Below are positions 1 through 10,981 of a stretch of 64,000 bases of DNA, piece by piece (the stretch's first letter is position 1; the number at the start of each line of letters is the position of its first letter). The notes under the pieces are model-generated. The model was not told the DNA's origin, ran no database searches, and saw nothing but the letters and a program-made list of their open reading frames with translations. The translations under genes were made by a program, and so were the position numbers. This stretch comes from Chloranthus sessilifolius (Eukaryota > Streptophyta > Magnoliopsida > Chloranthales > Chloranthaceae), in the NCBI GenBank assembly GCA_021018995.1, contig CM037585.1:65970646-66034645 (forward strand), written 5' to 3'.

Positions 1-1
1 G

Positions 2-391
2 CTACCATTGGTGGCTAAGATTGACCAGCTGAAGCTGAATCATAGAGTGGAGAAGTTTCAATGCGAGCAATTGTGCAAGCATACCCTCAATTTATATGAA
101 GAGGAGAAGCAGAAGGCTGAGATGCTGGCCAAGTTGGCAGACACCCTGCAATCAACCATCTTAGGCCGGAAACCACCCTCATCAGCTGGGGTGTCCATCA
201 ATGAGCCCACCATGCACTAGGGTAGCACCAAGCCTCAGAAGCCATCTGCCAAAAGGACAAAGGCTGGTGCTGCCAACACTGAGAAGCCAAAGAAGAAGAA
301 GAAGCCAGCTGCAATCAAATCCACACCTGATGCTTCCAGTGGAGAACCAGTGAAGAAGGATAAGAATCCTTATGCAGAAAAGTATGCCTGA
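2..391 (+). pseudogene. C-terminal end of third ORF of element E, with an in-frame stop
   Basis: An open frame enters from the left edge and runs to TAG at 218-220. It is rich in Glu, Lys and Leu and reads as a charged amphipathic helix, matching in place the coiled-coil end of the third ORF of elements A and C. The same frame continues beyond the TAG for 56 more codons to TGA at 389-391. That tail is very basic, with a run of five lysines and repeated Lys-Pro, and ends in NPYAEKYA. I read this as one protein end broken by a nonsense change, although 218-220 could be the genuine stop. The function of this protein family is unknown; no membrane segment is visible in this part. Confidence 0.6.
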
Positions 392-670
392 GACCCTCCT
401 TTTGTTTTAAGTTCAGATACTGAGTCTAATTAGGTGTAGAGTAGTTGGTGTATTTAGATTTTGTAGTACTGTTGTTCTAGGTAGTTTTGTTGTATATAGT
501 TTTCATTTTACATTTTGTCATCTCTGTAACTCTTTTTTGTATACAGTCCATTATAATGAAATATTCCTTTTATGTACAAATTGTATATATCTTTGTTGCT
601 TATTTTTTTCTTACTTTGTGTAGTTTCATTTTGCTTTTACCCTTTTGTTTTTAGTTGATATATTTCTGAA

Positions 671-710
671 ACAGTGAGGACACTATTCCTCAAAGGTTTG
701 GGGATATAGC
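671..710 (+). other. Internal polypurine-tract module of E (hairpin plus purine tract)
   Basis: CAGTG-AGGA-CACTa forms a short hairpin, followed by AAAGGTTTGGGGATAT. The same arrangement occurs just after ORF3 in C and F on the minus strand and, with a decayed hairpin, in A. The purine tract resembles the polypurine tract next to the 3' LTR. Confidence 0.55.
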
Positions 711-2194
711 AGGGTAATTTTAAAAAATTATGAGGTAGTTAAGCCAAGTGCAATGGTGTTAGTAGGGTTAAAATAAATTCAACAGAATTTCAACTGAGTG
801 ATTTTGAAAAAAGGAAGATTTAAAATGTAGGATAGACTGTTTAATGCTAGGATCCTTTGAAAATTCAACATTTCCATGAAAGATATCATCAAGAAATTTT
901 TGTCATAACCAGTATGTAGTAAACCATTATGGAGAGAAAAAGTAAGAACATGCTTTGTGAATCCAAAGGAAGACCATACACAGTGAGACTTGAGCTTGTA
1001 AAATTCTATTTGAAGAGTGTTTGGCATTTTTTGTGCTCTAAGGACTGTTTGAATTTAGTTCTTCTCACTAGAAGATAGGCACTCTAAATTGAAGCAAAGT
1101 GACAACACTCATGACATTAATGACATGATGTAAGGCCATCCTTTGGACAGTTTGAGCTTAAAAATCCCTATCCTTTGAACTTCCTTTGTATACACCATTT
1201 GAGCCTGAAAATTCCATTCTTCTTTAACAAAAACTAAAATATCTTTTTTCCTGAACCTCTTGACCTGTTTCAGCTCACCCTCAATCTGAGAATTCAGGAA
1301 GTGGAGGGAGAAGTGAGGTTAGAGGGGCAAGGTTTGATATTTGGTGGAAGGAAAAGGGAGAAAATCTAAGAAAAAGAATATATTGGTTGTGTAGCTGTGG
1401 CATTCCAACCCATAAAAAAAAAAATTTGAGAAAAATACAAAAGAAAAGCATACAAAAGGAGAAAAACAGAAAAAAAAAATAAAAGAGAGAAAAGAAAGAG
1501 AAGTCACTTCATTGGAAATTTTGAAAAAGAAGATGAGAAGATGGCCACTTCAAATTTGAAAAATATTAAGAAAATTGAAGATGTGCTGAAATGAAGATTG
1601 TGAAGTTGTAAATCACCTCCTTTCCTTACTAATTTCTCAATCTTGAATCCCTCTTTACCCTTTGATTCTTTATAAAACTTCACCCATAAGTCACATTACA
1701 ACCCAATAAAAAGACCTTACTGATCTGAGGTGGATTGAGCTGTCAGGTGGAGATGAGGAGCTATGTGATCTATGGTGGAAAGAATTGAAAGATTTCAGAA
1801 ATTGGTGCAACTGCCTACGCTCATGCTTACAGTCTTATTTGAGGGGTATAACTGCTCTTGAGTTTGAGTGAAATAGGACACCTTTGAAATCATTTATGAG
1901 AGTATGCCTGTGAGATAATTGGGTCTAAGATTGGATTTATTTAGGCATGATTTAAAATTGATTCTCAAATTAATGGTGAAGTACATATTTATTTGCACAT
2001 ATTAGTCTCTTGATGATTTCAGATTGGTTGTGATGAGTTTTAAAAAGGATTTAGGTATTAAATTTTTTTACATTTACTATTTTGAAAATTCTGAATTCAA
2101 AAGGGCAAGGCATGGAATAAAGTTGAATTTGTTGGAATTAAACTTGTAACTGTTTGCACTTGATTTAACTATGTTCATTATAAAGTTTGTGGGT

Positions 2195-2340
2195 AACTTC
2201 ATTGGAAACTCTCAGCAGACTTCACTCCTCCACTAGAGATCACCTAGGGGTTTGAAAGGCTTGATACATATGCTAAATGCATCTGTGCTCCCTACAAAAG
2301 TGGCATTTCCTATTTTCAATATCTGTTTTTAATTTTTTCT
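2195..2340 (+). other. Conserved pre-polypurine block of E with hairpin at 2263-2283
   Basis: This block is nearly the same in A, C, D, E and F: the core ACTTCACTCCTCCACTAG, then a CACCTAGGGGTTT core, then a hairpin. In E the hairpin arms are GATACAT and ATGCATC around the loop ATGCTAA, with one A-C mismatch. Confidence 0.7.
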
Positions 2341-2361
2341 TTGCTCAAGGACTAGCAAAGC

Positions 2362-2376
2362 TTAGGTGTGGGGGTG
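2362..2376 (+). other. Polypurine tract of E
   Basis: TTAGGTGTGGGGGTG lies directly before the TGTTAATC start of the 3' LTR. It is the expected primer site for plus-strand DNA synthesis and matches the TTAGGTTTGGGGGTG tract of A. Confidence 0.75.
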
Positions 2377-2749
2377 TGTTAATCAGTGAAAAATATCATT
2401 TTTCACCTCCTAACCAGACCTTTGATGGACTTTTGAGTTGACTAATAATGTGTCTTAAGTGTGTTTTATTGTTAGCAATAAATTACAGTCATAGTGCAGA
2501 AATCCATCTAAAAATGATAAGAGGAGACCTGCTGCTTCAACATGTTCACATACAGCCCAAGCAATCAGCAGTCAAGCAGACCACAAAGCCTCAAAATTCT
2601 ATGGCAATTTCATGTGTCCAACTGTGTACATATGGGAGCAAACCAACAGTTGTATTTGATAAAGAATGAACCCCTTAAAAGGGCACTGAGTGTTGGACAG
2701 ATGAAAGACAGCACCACAAGTTTTGTACAAGCTATGGAACCAAAGGAAA

Positions 2750-3190
2750 TAACTTATCGAGAGGTTAAATCAACCTATCGAGAGGTCTAGGTATTGAATG
2801 GAAGCTGTCGAGAGGAGATATCACCCTATCAAGAGGTTGGGATGAGGAGAAATGAAGCTATCGAGAGGTTTACAGAAACTGACGAATGGTTTAAACTACA
2901 GCAAAAGAACCTGTCGAATAGTGTGAAAGATCCTGTCGAGAAGTACTTCGAACTTGTCGAACAGAGGGAAAGATCCTGTCGAAGACTTACCTAGAGCTGT
3001 ATTGGATATCACGAGGTTGCATCATCCTGTCGAGAGGATGGCTGGAGCTAGTGTAGCAGTTAAGCAGTGAACTCATCCTGTTGAGCAGTTCAACAAAACC
3101 TATTGAAGGCTACACTCAACCTGTCAAATGGAGTAACAATTACACTCAAAACCTGTCGAAAGGTTCTCTGAACCTCTCGAAGCACGATTT
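2750..3190 (+). repeat. TCGA-core spaced repeats in U3 of E
   Basis: More than fifteen imperfect copies of a short motif of the type CCTATCGAGAGGTT or CCTGTCGAGAGG are separated by 15-40 bp. They occupy the place taken in A, C, F and H by TTCGAAAAG repeats, in D by CTCGAGCAG and in G by CTCGCGAAG. Confidence 0.75.
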
Positions 3191-3457
3191 TGGAGCTTCT
3201 CAGTTCCAGCTGAGAATGCAACTCACTTCAATGCTCTGTGCACATGTCCCAAGGCATGCTAGCAACCCTTGAGGGTATTTTTAGAATGTAAATGGGCACG
3301 AATGTGAACCTCTGTAACCGCCCCACATGTACTGTTCAATTCGAACCAATGGTGGGAGATTCTAGAAGTAAAATCAGCCACATCAGCAACCCAAAATAAC
3401 AGAATTATTTCCTTGAGCTCTGATTGGCTAAAATAGATCTGAGACAGAGGGGAAGAG

Positions 3458-3465
3458 TATAAATA
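3458..3465 (+). promoter_or_regulatory. LTR TATA box of E
   Basis: TATAAATA about 35 bp downstream of an ATTGG box. It is in the position of the TATA box in the LTRs of A, F and H and is the probable RNA polymerase II promoter of the element. Confidence 0.6.
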
Positions 3466-4411
3466 AAAGAGAAGCTTTACAGAAGAACAGACGAAAAATC
3501 CAGAAATTGAGAGAGCTCAGAGACCAAGTTTGAGTTCCTTTTCCCTCCAAAATTCCATCCTTCTTCCCTCTTTCCCATTCTCTCTTTAGTCCAACCATGG
3601 TTGGCTAAATACTTGTAGCAGCTAGGGTGAGGTAGATCTGTAAATTGAGAGGTTGAGAGGTTTGTATGAGGATTGGATGACGCACAGGCTACAAATCTGA
3701 GAATAATGTCTTGTAAGTTGTTTGGATTCAATAAATTGGTGATTTTAAAGCTCAATTAAATCTATAGATCTTTTGGTTCGATTAGATTCTCAATCGGATT
3801 TATGTATTTGGGAATTGCACATTCATTTAACCTTTAGATCTCTTGATTGTCATCTGATTTCCCTAAATTTAATATTCCTGGGGATGCTGTTGTCGCTCCA
3901 AGTGTGCCATAATTGTGTGCATTATGAATCAAAAATTAAAGAATTAAAGAATGCTAGGTTATATGGATGTTAACTTATGAAATGGATATCAGCACATTGG
4001 GGCTAACACTGGCCTGCAAGATCAGGGCCAATTGTAGCAAGTTTTAAAAGTAAGTATTTCAAGATCGTCCACAGAGAATTTTGTCTAAACTGAGAGATAA
4101 ACCTCCAGATCTGTGCTACCAGATCTGGCTCTATAATTATCTAAAAAAAAGAATAGATAAAAGAGAGTGTTGGATTGTGTCACATTTAACTATAAGCAAA
4201 TAAAGAAAAGAACTAACTACATGATCCAGATCCGAGTTGGGGAGATGTTTAAAATAAGACAAATGCAGAAATAATAGCTTCATGTACTTTAGCCTCTGAA
4301 TTTTAATGGAGAATCTGTAGTTCAACAGAAGCGTATTCAATCTTCATCCGCTACCAAAGACGTATGTAAGAGAAATAAATCCAATTAAGGAATAGGTTTA
4401 GACTTATGGCT

Positions 4412-4443
4412 ATGATCTGTCCACTTAAATGGTCACAGATCAT
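4412..4443 (-). other. Conserved LTR hairpin, F 3' copy
   Basis: Arms ATGATCTGT and ACAGATCAT form a perfect 9-bp stem around a 14-nt apical region with CCA/TGG at its base. The equivalent 32-nt segment is found in every Athila-like LTR family of the window, with compensated changes in the stem. Confidence 0.75.
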
Positions 4444-5218
4444 CCAATAGTTGTGGCCTATTCTTTAGTTCGTAACATGAACATCATCAAATGTCGCTAG
4501 AATTAGGTTACCAACGCTAATTCGCACAGGGGTGATGAATTAAGGAAGTTGCATGCGGATGAGTGAATCTAAAGAAGTCTAATGCACCAAGGTGAGCAAT
4601 ACAACCCTCGACATGACTCCAATGGAGAAGACACAAATTCTGACAAAGAACCTTTAAAATCCAAAATTACAATTACTGAGCACGGCTTCTTAGAGAGCCC
4701 TCGGACTTACAGATCTTGAATCCGAACTTGGAAGTACAAATCACTCACAATGGCTCTCAAAGGTAAACTACAAGAAGGATTACGGGGGTTGAGATAAGCT
4801 ATCGACCGAATGAGGGAAACAGAGATGAAAACTCTAAATCTGGATGCCCAAATTGGGCAAATGGTTCGCTCATTTATAGTTTTCCCTAAGCCACTCAAAT
4901 GTGTATCAACCAATCGAATTGGATAGATCTCAGATCAACCAATAGGAGTCGAGCACCGGGATCCAGATCTGTTCTAGCAAATCGAATCGCTTGATCCGTT
5001 CAGCCAATCAGGAAACAGAGGCATCAATTCTGTTATGCATTTCGAAAGTTTGTTAGAGTTTCTAGAAGTTCCCGCCAAGTAATTTCATCTTTGGGTGTTC
5101 ACATGGGGTGGAATATGCCTTTGGTTCGTGCTCAGAATCTTCCGAAATGTCTCTGGGCTTTTCAATGCATTGGGGCGCGTGATTAGACATCGAATTGCCC
5201 TTGTTAAAGCCGCAATCT

Positions 5219-5470
5219 CGAATACCTTTTCGCAGAGTTCAGGGCCTTTTCGCAAAGTTCAATGACTTCAAGCTCGTTCGCAAAGTTCAATCTTCTTTTC
5301 GAGGAGTTCAGATGCTCTTCTAAAGCTACACTGAGTTTTAGTCCTTTTCGCAAAAGTTCAATGACTTCAAGCTCTGTCGAAAGTTTAATCTTCTTTTCGA
5401 GGAGTGTTTTCTTCTTTTCACAAAGTTCAAGGTTCTTTATAAAAGTGCAAGTTCTTTGCGAAAAGAACTC
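5219..5470 (-). repeat. TTCGAA-core repeats in U3 of F 3' LTR
   Basis: Imperfect spaced copies of TTTTCGCAAAGTTCAA and related TTCGA motifs, read here on the plus strand. The matching array in the 5' LTR is at 14500-14790. The 95-codon minus-strand frame across it comes from the repeat. Confidence 0.75.
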
Positions 5471-5737
5471 AGAGTGCATTCTCTCGTTCAAATGTTCTCG
5501 CTTCTCTTACAGTGTCTTTGCCTCTTCTATTTAGACCTTTCCACGGTGATGAGGTTGTTTCTTCACTTCCTTCCTTTGACATGGATTGTCATCTTTTGGC
5601 ACTTTTGAGGCTTTTATGGTTAAGCATGTCTTTATTGTTAACGCAACATAGGCACTTAAAATACTTATTTAGTTCTCTCAAGGGTCTATCAAGGCCCAGA
5701 TTAAGGGGTGAAAAATGGTATTTTCCAGTTCTCAACA

Positions 5738-7430
5738 CACCCCCAAACCTAAGCTTTGCTAGTCCCTGAGCAAAGACAAAATTTAAAAATAGAATGAAAA
5801 GCCATTTTTGTAGGGAGCACAGTTGCATTTAGCATATGCAACAAGCCTTTTAAACCCCTAGGTGATCCCTAGAGGAGGAGTGAAGTCACCTGAGGGCTTT
5901 GATGAAGGTACCCACAAACTTCTCCATGGGACGATTGGCATTAGTGCACTATCATCCCATGAGCAATCGAGATCAAAATTAGTTACTCTTGAATCAATGT
6001 TTAAACGAAATTTAGGTTTATTGTTTGCAAGGGATTTCAACATTTATAAACCTTATGAATGTTTCACTCTTTCCAATCTGTGAGCAGCCATAGAAATCAT
6101 GCAAATGTGTGATGAGTTCATCATTTGAATAAAATTAGGTTATAAGTCATACTTAATGTGCTCAAGTTCCAACCCAAACACTTACGGGTGTACTCTCATC
6201 AAGATTTTTGTTGAAGGGTTCATTTTCACTCAAGCTCAAGAGCGATTACATCTCCCAAATGGATTTGTAAGCATGAGCATAGGCATGATTCTCGTGTGGC
6301 ATCCTTGACATCTCCTCACCATAGATTGGGAAACTGCTTATCTCCACATGACAGTTCACTCAACTTTGGATCACAAGGACTTTTAGGCTGGGTTTGTTGT
6401 ATGGCTCGTGGAGTGAGGTTTCAGGGATAGGAAGGTTGAACAGGTGTTTGGATTTTTGAGAAGTCAGGAATTGAAGGAGGTGGTTCATGACTCCACCTTC
6501 TTGAGTTTAGCTTCTTTTGAGATTCTCGTGTTCAAAGTACTCGCTTCTTCCTTTGATCTTGAATTTTCAACATAAAGTTCCCCTTTTTGCCTTTTTTTTG
6601 CTTGCTTCTTTTTCACATTGTTTTTCTTTTACTTTCTCAGTCACCATACTACCCATTTTTGAGGTATTTCTTCTTCATTTATTTTGATATTTGCCCAGAA
6701 ATGTTCCATCTTTACTTCTTTCTCCTTTAACTCCTGAATTCTCAAGGTGAGGGAAGGCTGAATTGGTTCCATTGGTTCAGGTGTAAGAAAGATGGGTGTT
6801 TTGATGAAGCATTGTAGGATTTATAGCTCAATTGGGGTACAAACAAGGCGATCTTTCTTGGTTGGTTACATTAGCTCAATGTCCAAAGAAGGCCTTGATC
6901 TTTTCCTCAGTTTCATGAATGCTTGTTTTGATTTGGAGTTTCCTAATTTCTAGTGGATCTAATGCCTCAGCCAGTCCTTTGAATCAGAAAAGGGTTGCCT
7001 CAGTCACTCTTCAACAGAGATGTAAAACATATAGGCTCAATTCTCACTGGTTATGGTTTTTCCTTGAGCTTTTAAGTATATCTTTACCTTTTTCTCTTCC
7101 TGTGGACTTGCTATGTGCTAATACAAGTGTATTTTCCTGGTGTTAACATCATGGAAATGTGGGATATTGTAGGTGTTAGAATGTCTAAATTCTTGCAAAG
7201 AAAATTTTAAAATTTCCACATTGTCATGATTCTTAAGTAAATTGATTCATTTCCTGATTACTTTGGTGATTGTGATGCCCTTATGCTAATTATCCCATGG
7301 GCAGGACCTATTTGCCATACCCCCAAACCTATGGGGAACAGTGTCCTCACTGGTTCAAAGGTGGCATGGTCACATTATCTGGGAAAAATTGAAACAAAGA
7401 CAAAATCGAGAAAGTGTAGTTAAAGAGAGC
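5738..7430 (-). other. 3' noncoding region of F with polypurine tract and conserved block
   Basis: On the minus strand this stretch ends in the polypurine tract (5738-5755, plus-strand complement ACCCCCAAACCTAAG). The conserved pre-polypurine block lies at 5800-5935 with a perfect hairpin GTTGCAT/ATGCAAC at 5822-5842, and the internal polypurine module at 7315-7350 (plus-strand complement ATACCCCCAAACCTATGG, followed by a CAGTG-type hairpin). No gene is visible; the small frames at 5862-6083 and 6919-7146 lie in noncoding DNA shared with other elements. Confidence 0.7.
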
Positions 7431-7439
7431 TTGATATGT

Positions 7440-7640
7440 CTATTTGAAATGGAATTGGCTCCGGAAAGATCTTTTCGCAAAGGACTTCTCCCAGATTTTC
7501 TATTCGAAAGGAAATTTTAACTATTCGAGCAGAACATGGTTCTTTTCGAGTAGTTCATTCTGACTCGAATCAATTGAATAGAACTTTGAACTTTTCAAAA
7601 GTACTTTTTACTTTGCGATTTGAACTTTGAAGTGTATTTA
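7440..7640 (-). repeat. TTCGAA-core repeats in the pol-3' spacer of F
   Basis: Spaced CTTTTCGCAAAG, TATTCGAAAGG and TTTTCGAGTAG motifs directly after the end of pol. They correspond to the longer spacer arrays of A (28815-29245) and C (44990-45310). In those elements the third ORF follows; here the internal polypurine module follows at once. Confidence 0.65.
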
Positions 7641-7724
7641 CACTATGCGTACAAGAAAAATAGACAGAAATAGCAAAAATCAGAAAAACAATGTTGTACA
7701 AACATATTATACACTTTTCTACCA

Positions 7725-10315
7725 TCAGATTTTTGGAGATTCATGATGATAGGTGAAAGAAGGGCTCGGGTGTTTTCAATGCATGGTTTGAGCCTCGACC
7801 ATTTACCTTGAGTATTCTTCCATCCTTGGGATCTGAAATATCCACAGACTCCCCGAGGGGAGGCCTTGATGATGTGTATGGCCCTTCCCATCTGGATCTC
7901 AATTTGCTGTGAAAGAATTTAAGTTTAGAGTTGAATAACCATACCTTGGACCCGGTATGAACTCTTTTCTCATGAGACTCCTATCATGGAATGATTTAAC
8001 CTTTTCTTTGTACAACTGGAGCTCGTGTAGGCATCCATCCTCGATTCTTCCGGTTCGGTGAGTTGAAGCTTCACGTGGTTACCAAAGCAGTTAGATCCAT
8101 ATTAAAAGTTTTGATTGCCCACAAGGCCTTATATTCTAATTCTCTTGGTAGATGGCATGCCTTGCCATAAACCATCCTCGAAAGGGACATCCTATAGGAG
8201 TCTTGTAGGCGCTGTATGCCCACAAAGCATCATTAAGCTTAAAGGACCAGTCCTTTCGTCCTTCTTCATGTTTTTTCCAAAATGTGTTTGATCTCTATTT
8301 GAAATCTCCACATCCCACCGGTTTGTGGATGATAGGGAGTGGCTACTCTGTGAGTGATGAGTACTTTTTAATAGAGAGTCAAACCGCTGGTAAAAAGTGG
8401 CTTCCCCATCACTAATGATGGCCTGGGAATCCAAATCTGGAAAAATGTGGTCTTTGAGGAATCTTAAAACCACTTTGTGATAATTGGATTTGGTAGCTAT
8501 GGCCTCAATCCACTTGGAGACATAATCCACTGACTACCAAGATGAAATTGTTTCCATTAGAAGGGGGAAAGGGCCCATAAAATCTATGCCCCAAACATCA
8601 AACAACTCAACTACTGTGATTGGCATAGGGCATTGAGTTTCTTTTGGAAATCACCAGCTTTTTAAGCCTGCAAGATTTACAAAGGTCAGAAGGCATCTTT
8701 AAAGATTGTGGGCCAATAGAAACCACAGCAGAATTTTTGCAATTGCTTTTATTGCTTAATTAAATGGCCTCCACAGCCCTGCTCATGACACATTGACAAT
8801 ATGCCGTGGGAATTCATGGTCCGGGACACACTTTACGATCACTTGGTCTGCGCACAATTCTTGAATAGATAAGGATCTTCCCAAATGAAATGTTTAACTT
8901 GTGAGAAGAAAAGATCTTTATCCATTCTATTCCAATGTTGAGGAATCATCTAATAGCCAAGAAGTTGACTATGTTTGCAAACCAAGGATCGTGGGTATTG
9001 ATGGCAAAAGTTGCTCATCGTGAAATGATTCATTAATGGGTAAGCTATCATCCTCGATTGAGAATTGCGGATAAGTGATCACCACCACATTCTCCACTCC
9101 TTTCTTATCCTTAATCAGTAGATCAAACTCCTGTAATAGGAGGATCCACCGATTAACTGGGCTTGGTATCCTTCTTAGACAAGGTACTTTAGGCGAGTGG
9201 TCAAGAACACCACAATTTGTGAACCTAAAACATAAGGCGAATTTTTCCAATGCAAACACAATGGCGTGGCTCTTTCTCGCTTGTTGTGTAGTTGAGCTGG
9301 GCATCTATCATGGATCCGTGGCATAAGCTATGACATGGGGAAGCTTATCTTTCTCTGCCCTAGACAGCTCCTAGGGCATAGTCCGATGCATCACACATCA
9401 CCAAAGGGCACCGAATAGTCGGGACTGCAAGATGGGAGCTGAAATCGAGACATTTCTTAAGGACCTCAAAGGTCTGTCATGCATTCATTAGTAAACACAA
9501 AGGAACATCTTGACACAAGAAATGACAGAGTGACTTGGAAATTTTATTGAAATCTTTGATGAACCTCCTATAAAATCGCATGCCCTAAGAAACTTGATTT
9601 GCTTAATGCCTGGGAGGAGGCAAATGTGCAATTAGATCAATTTTGCTTGGTCCACCTCTATGCCTTTATGGGAGACCACATGTCCTAGGACAATGCCTTG
9701 GGTGACCATAAAATGACTCTTTCGACTTTAGAACCAAATTGGTTTCTTCACATCTTTGCAACACCAACTTGAGGTGGTGTAAGCATTGGGAAAAGCGCTC
9801 CATAAATTGAAAAGTCATCCATGAAGATCTCCATGAATTGATCAATCATGTCGGAAAAGATGGCATACATGCATCTTTGAAAAAGTAGCAGGGCATTGCA
9901 AAGACCAAAGGGCATCCTCCTATAGGCAAAAGTGCCAAAGGCGGTGAAGGTGGTCTTGAGGATCTGGTTGTAACCAGAGTACCCATCAAGGAAGCAGGAG
10001 TAAGCTTTGCCTGCAAGATTATCAAGGATTTGGTCAATGAAGAGGAGGGGGAAATGGTCTTTCCTTGTCATGGTATTGAATTTTCTGTAGTCTATGCAGA
10101 CGCTCCATGCAGTTGTCTGTCTGCTGGCCATAAGTTTACGATTCACTGCTACAACAGTGATGCTAGATTTCTTAGGCACCACCGTGTGGGTGGGTGCTAC
10201 CCAGAATCTGAAATGGGGTAAATGACCCCAAAGATCTAGCTTGACAACTTCCTTCATTACCACTTCTTGCATGTGAGGATTCAACCTTCTTTGCATTTCT
10301 AGAAGGCTTGGCATC
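7725..10315 (-). pseudogene. Decayed RT-RNase H-integrase region of F
   Basis: Minus-strand fragments in several frames correspond in order to the pol of A. The RT fragment 10314-9748 keeps CIDYRKFN, the [11 protein letters not shown] core and the catalytic FMDDFSIYG (near 9812-9824). An RNase H piece lies at 9304-8969, an integrase core piece (DYVSKWIEA, IISDG) at 8530-8192 and the integrase C-terminal piece at 7891-7725. Stops and frameshifts separate the pieces, and the RNase H loses its conserved opening. The product would have copied element RNA into DNA and inserted it; it cannot be made from this copy. The end at 7725 is the TGA equivalent to that of A. Confidence 0.85.
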
Positions 10316-10981
10316 CTCTTCCGTGGATCTTATGCATGCATACATGGGTTTATTCTTCCTAAATCAGCAATGGTCCACCAATTGCTTTCTTGTCTTTTTA
10401 GAACTACCAACACTCCTCTTCTTGCTCCTTTGTAAGGGAGGAAGAAATAATCACTGTAGTGTTTGATGATCTCCCAAAACACATATTTCAGATTTTTGGG
10501 GAGCTATTTGAGTTCCAATTGAGAAAGAGGGCAGCAAAGGTACCTTGGTAACTTGTGGAAGAGGGAGAGGAGCAGTCTCCAAGAGAGAGAACTTGATGAT
10601 CGAGTGCCTTGCACAAAGTGCAGACTGCTGAATTTGATCTCCTTTTCCTTCTTTCTCTGGATCCCCAATCATTTTAAATTGTGGTGGAGTCTTTACCTTG
10701 CGTAAATGTTTGTAAAGACCTCCACCAAATTTCATCAATGATGTCAACATGGAAACATTCCTCACAGAGAATTGAGGTTGAGTATGATTATACACATTCA
10801 ATTTAACTTTCATATTTCCAAAGACACCTCCATGATGCTGGACTGCATTGAATGCATGCATTAGTGTAGCTGTGAATGGTCTTCCCGGAATGACAGGATG
10901 GCGGTGGTACTTTTGGTTGGTTCCATGTCCAATACCAAAAAGTCGTAGGTAGAAAACTTGTCTACTCCTACCAAAACATCT

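Larger units (their letters stand above)
392..2376 (+). other. 3' noncoding region of element E
   Basis: About 2 kb without a credible gene lie between ORF3 and the 3' LTR. It holds an internal polypurine tract near 692-710, an A-rich stretch near 1415-1500, a block near 1805-1875 that is recognisable in all the other Athila-like elements here, and a strongly conserved block at 2195-2340 just before the true polypurine tract. Small open frames here, such as the minus-strand frame at 1319-1507, are antisense readings of purine-rich DNA. Confidence 0.7.
1..3887 (+). mobile_element. Element E: Athila-like LTR retrotransposon, 3' part (left segment)
   Basis: The left edge of the window lies inside the third ORF of a plus-strand Athila-like element. 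Order seen: ORF3 C-terminus, about 2 kb of noncoding DNA, polypurine tract, and a 3' LTR that begins TGTTAATC at 2377. The LTR is interrupted at 3887 by element F and resumes at 15057, ending ACAACA at 15680. Gag-pol and the 5' LTR lie to the left, outside the window. The element is inserted in the second RNase H domain of element B, whose frame resumes at 15681. The target-site duplication cannot be checked because the left end is not visible. Confidence 0.85.
2377..3887 (+). repeat. 3' LTR of E, first part
   Basis: The LTR starts TGTTAATC right after the polypurine tract. It contains a spaced TCGA-core repeat (2750-3190), CCAAT-type boxes near 3346 and 3422, and TATAAATA at 3458-3465. Element F is inserted after 3887 with the GATGC duplication at 3883-3887 and 15052-15056. 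Together with 15057-15680 the LTR is about 2.1 kb. Confidence 0.85.
3888..5737 (-). repeat. 3' LTR of F
   Basis: 1850 bp, bounded on the plus strand by TGTTGTCGC and CTCAACA. On the minus strand it starts TGTTGAGAACTGG, like the LTRs of A, C and H. It contains TTCGAA-type repeats (5219-5470), the conserved 32-nt hairpin (4412-4443), CCAAT-type boxes and a mutated TATA box. It pairs with 13194-15051. Confidence 0.9.

Noticed and set aside
1319-1507. A 62-codon minus-strand frame rich in Phe and Ser, looking like a membrane peptide
   Set aside because: It is the complement of an A/G-rich stretch in noncoding DNA of E; A and C have only A-runs there.
5262-5534. Plus-strand frames of 85-90 codons in the LTR of F, and similar ones at 14254-14640, 40001-40282 and 52419-52724
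   Set aside because: They are antisense to the LTR and are produced by the TTCGAA repeats, rich in Ser and Phe.
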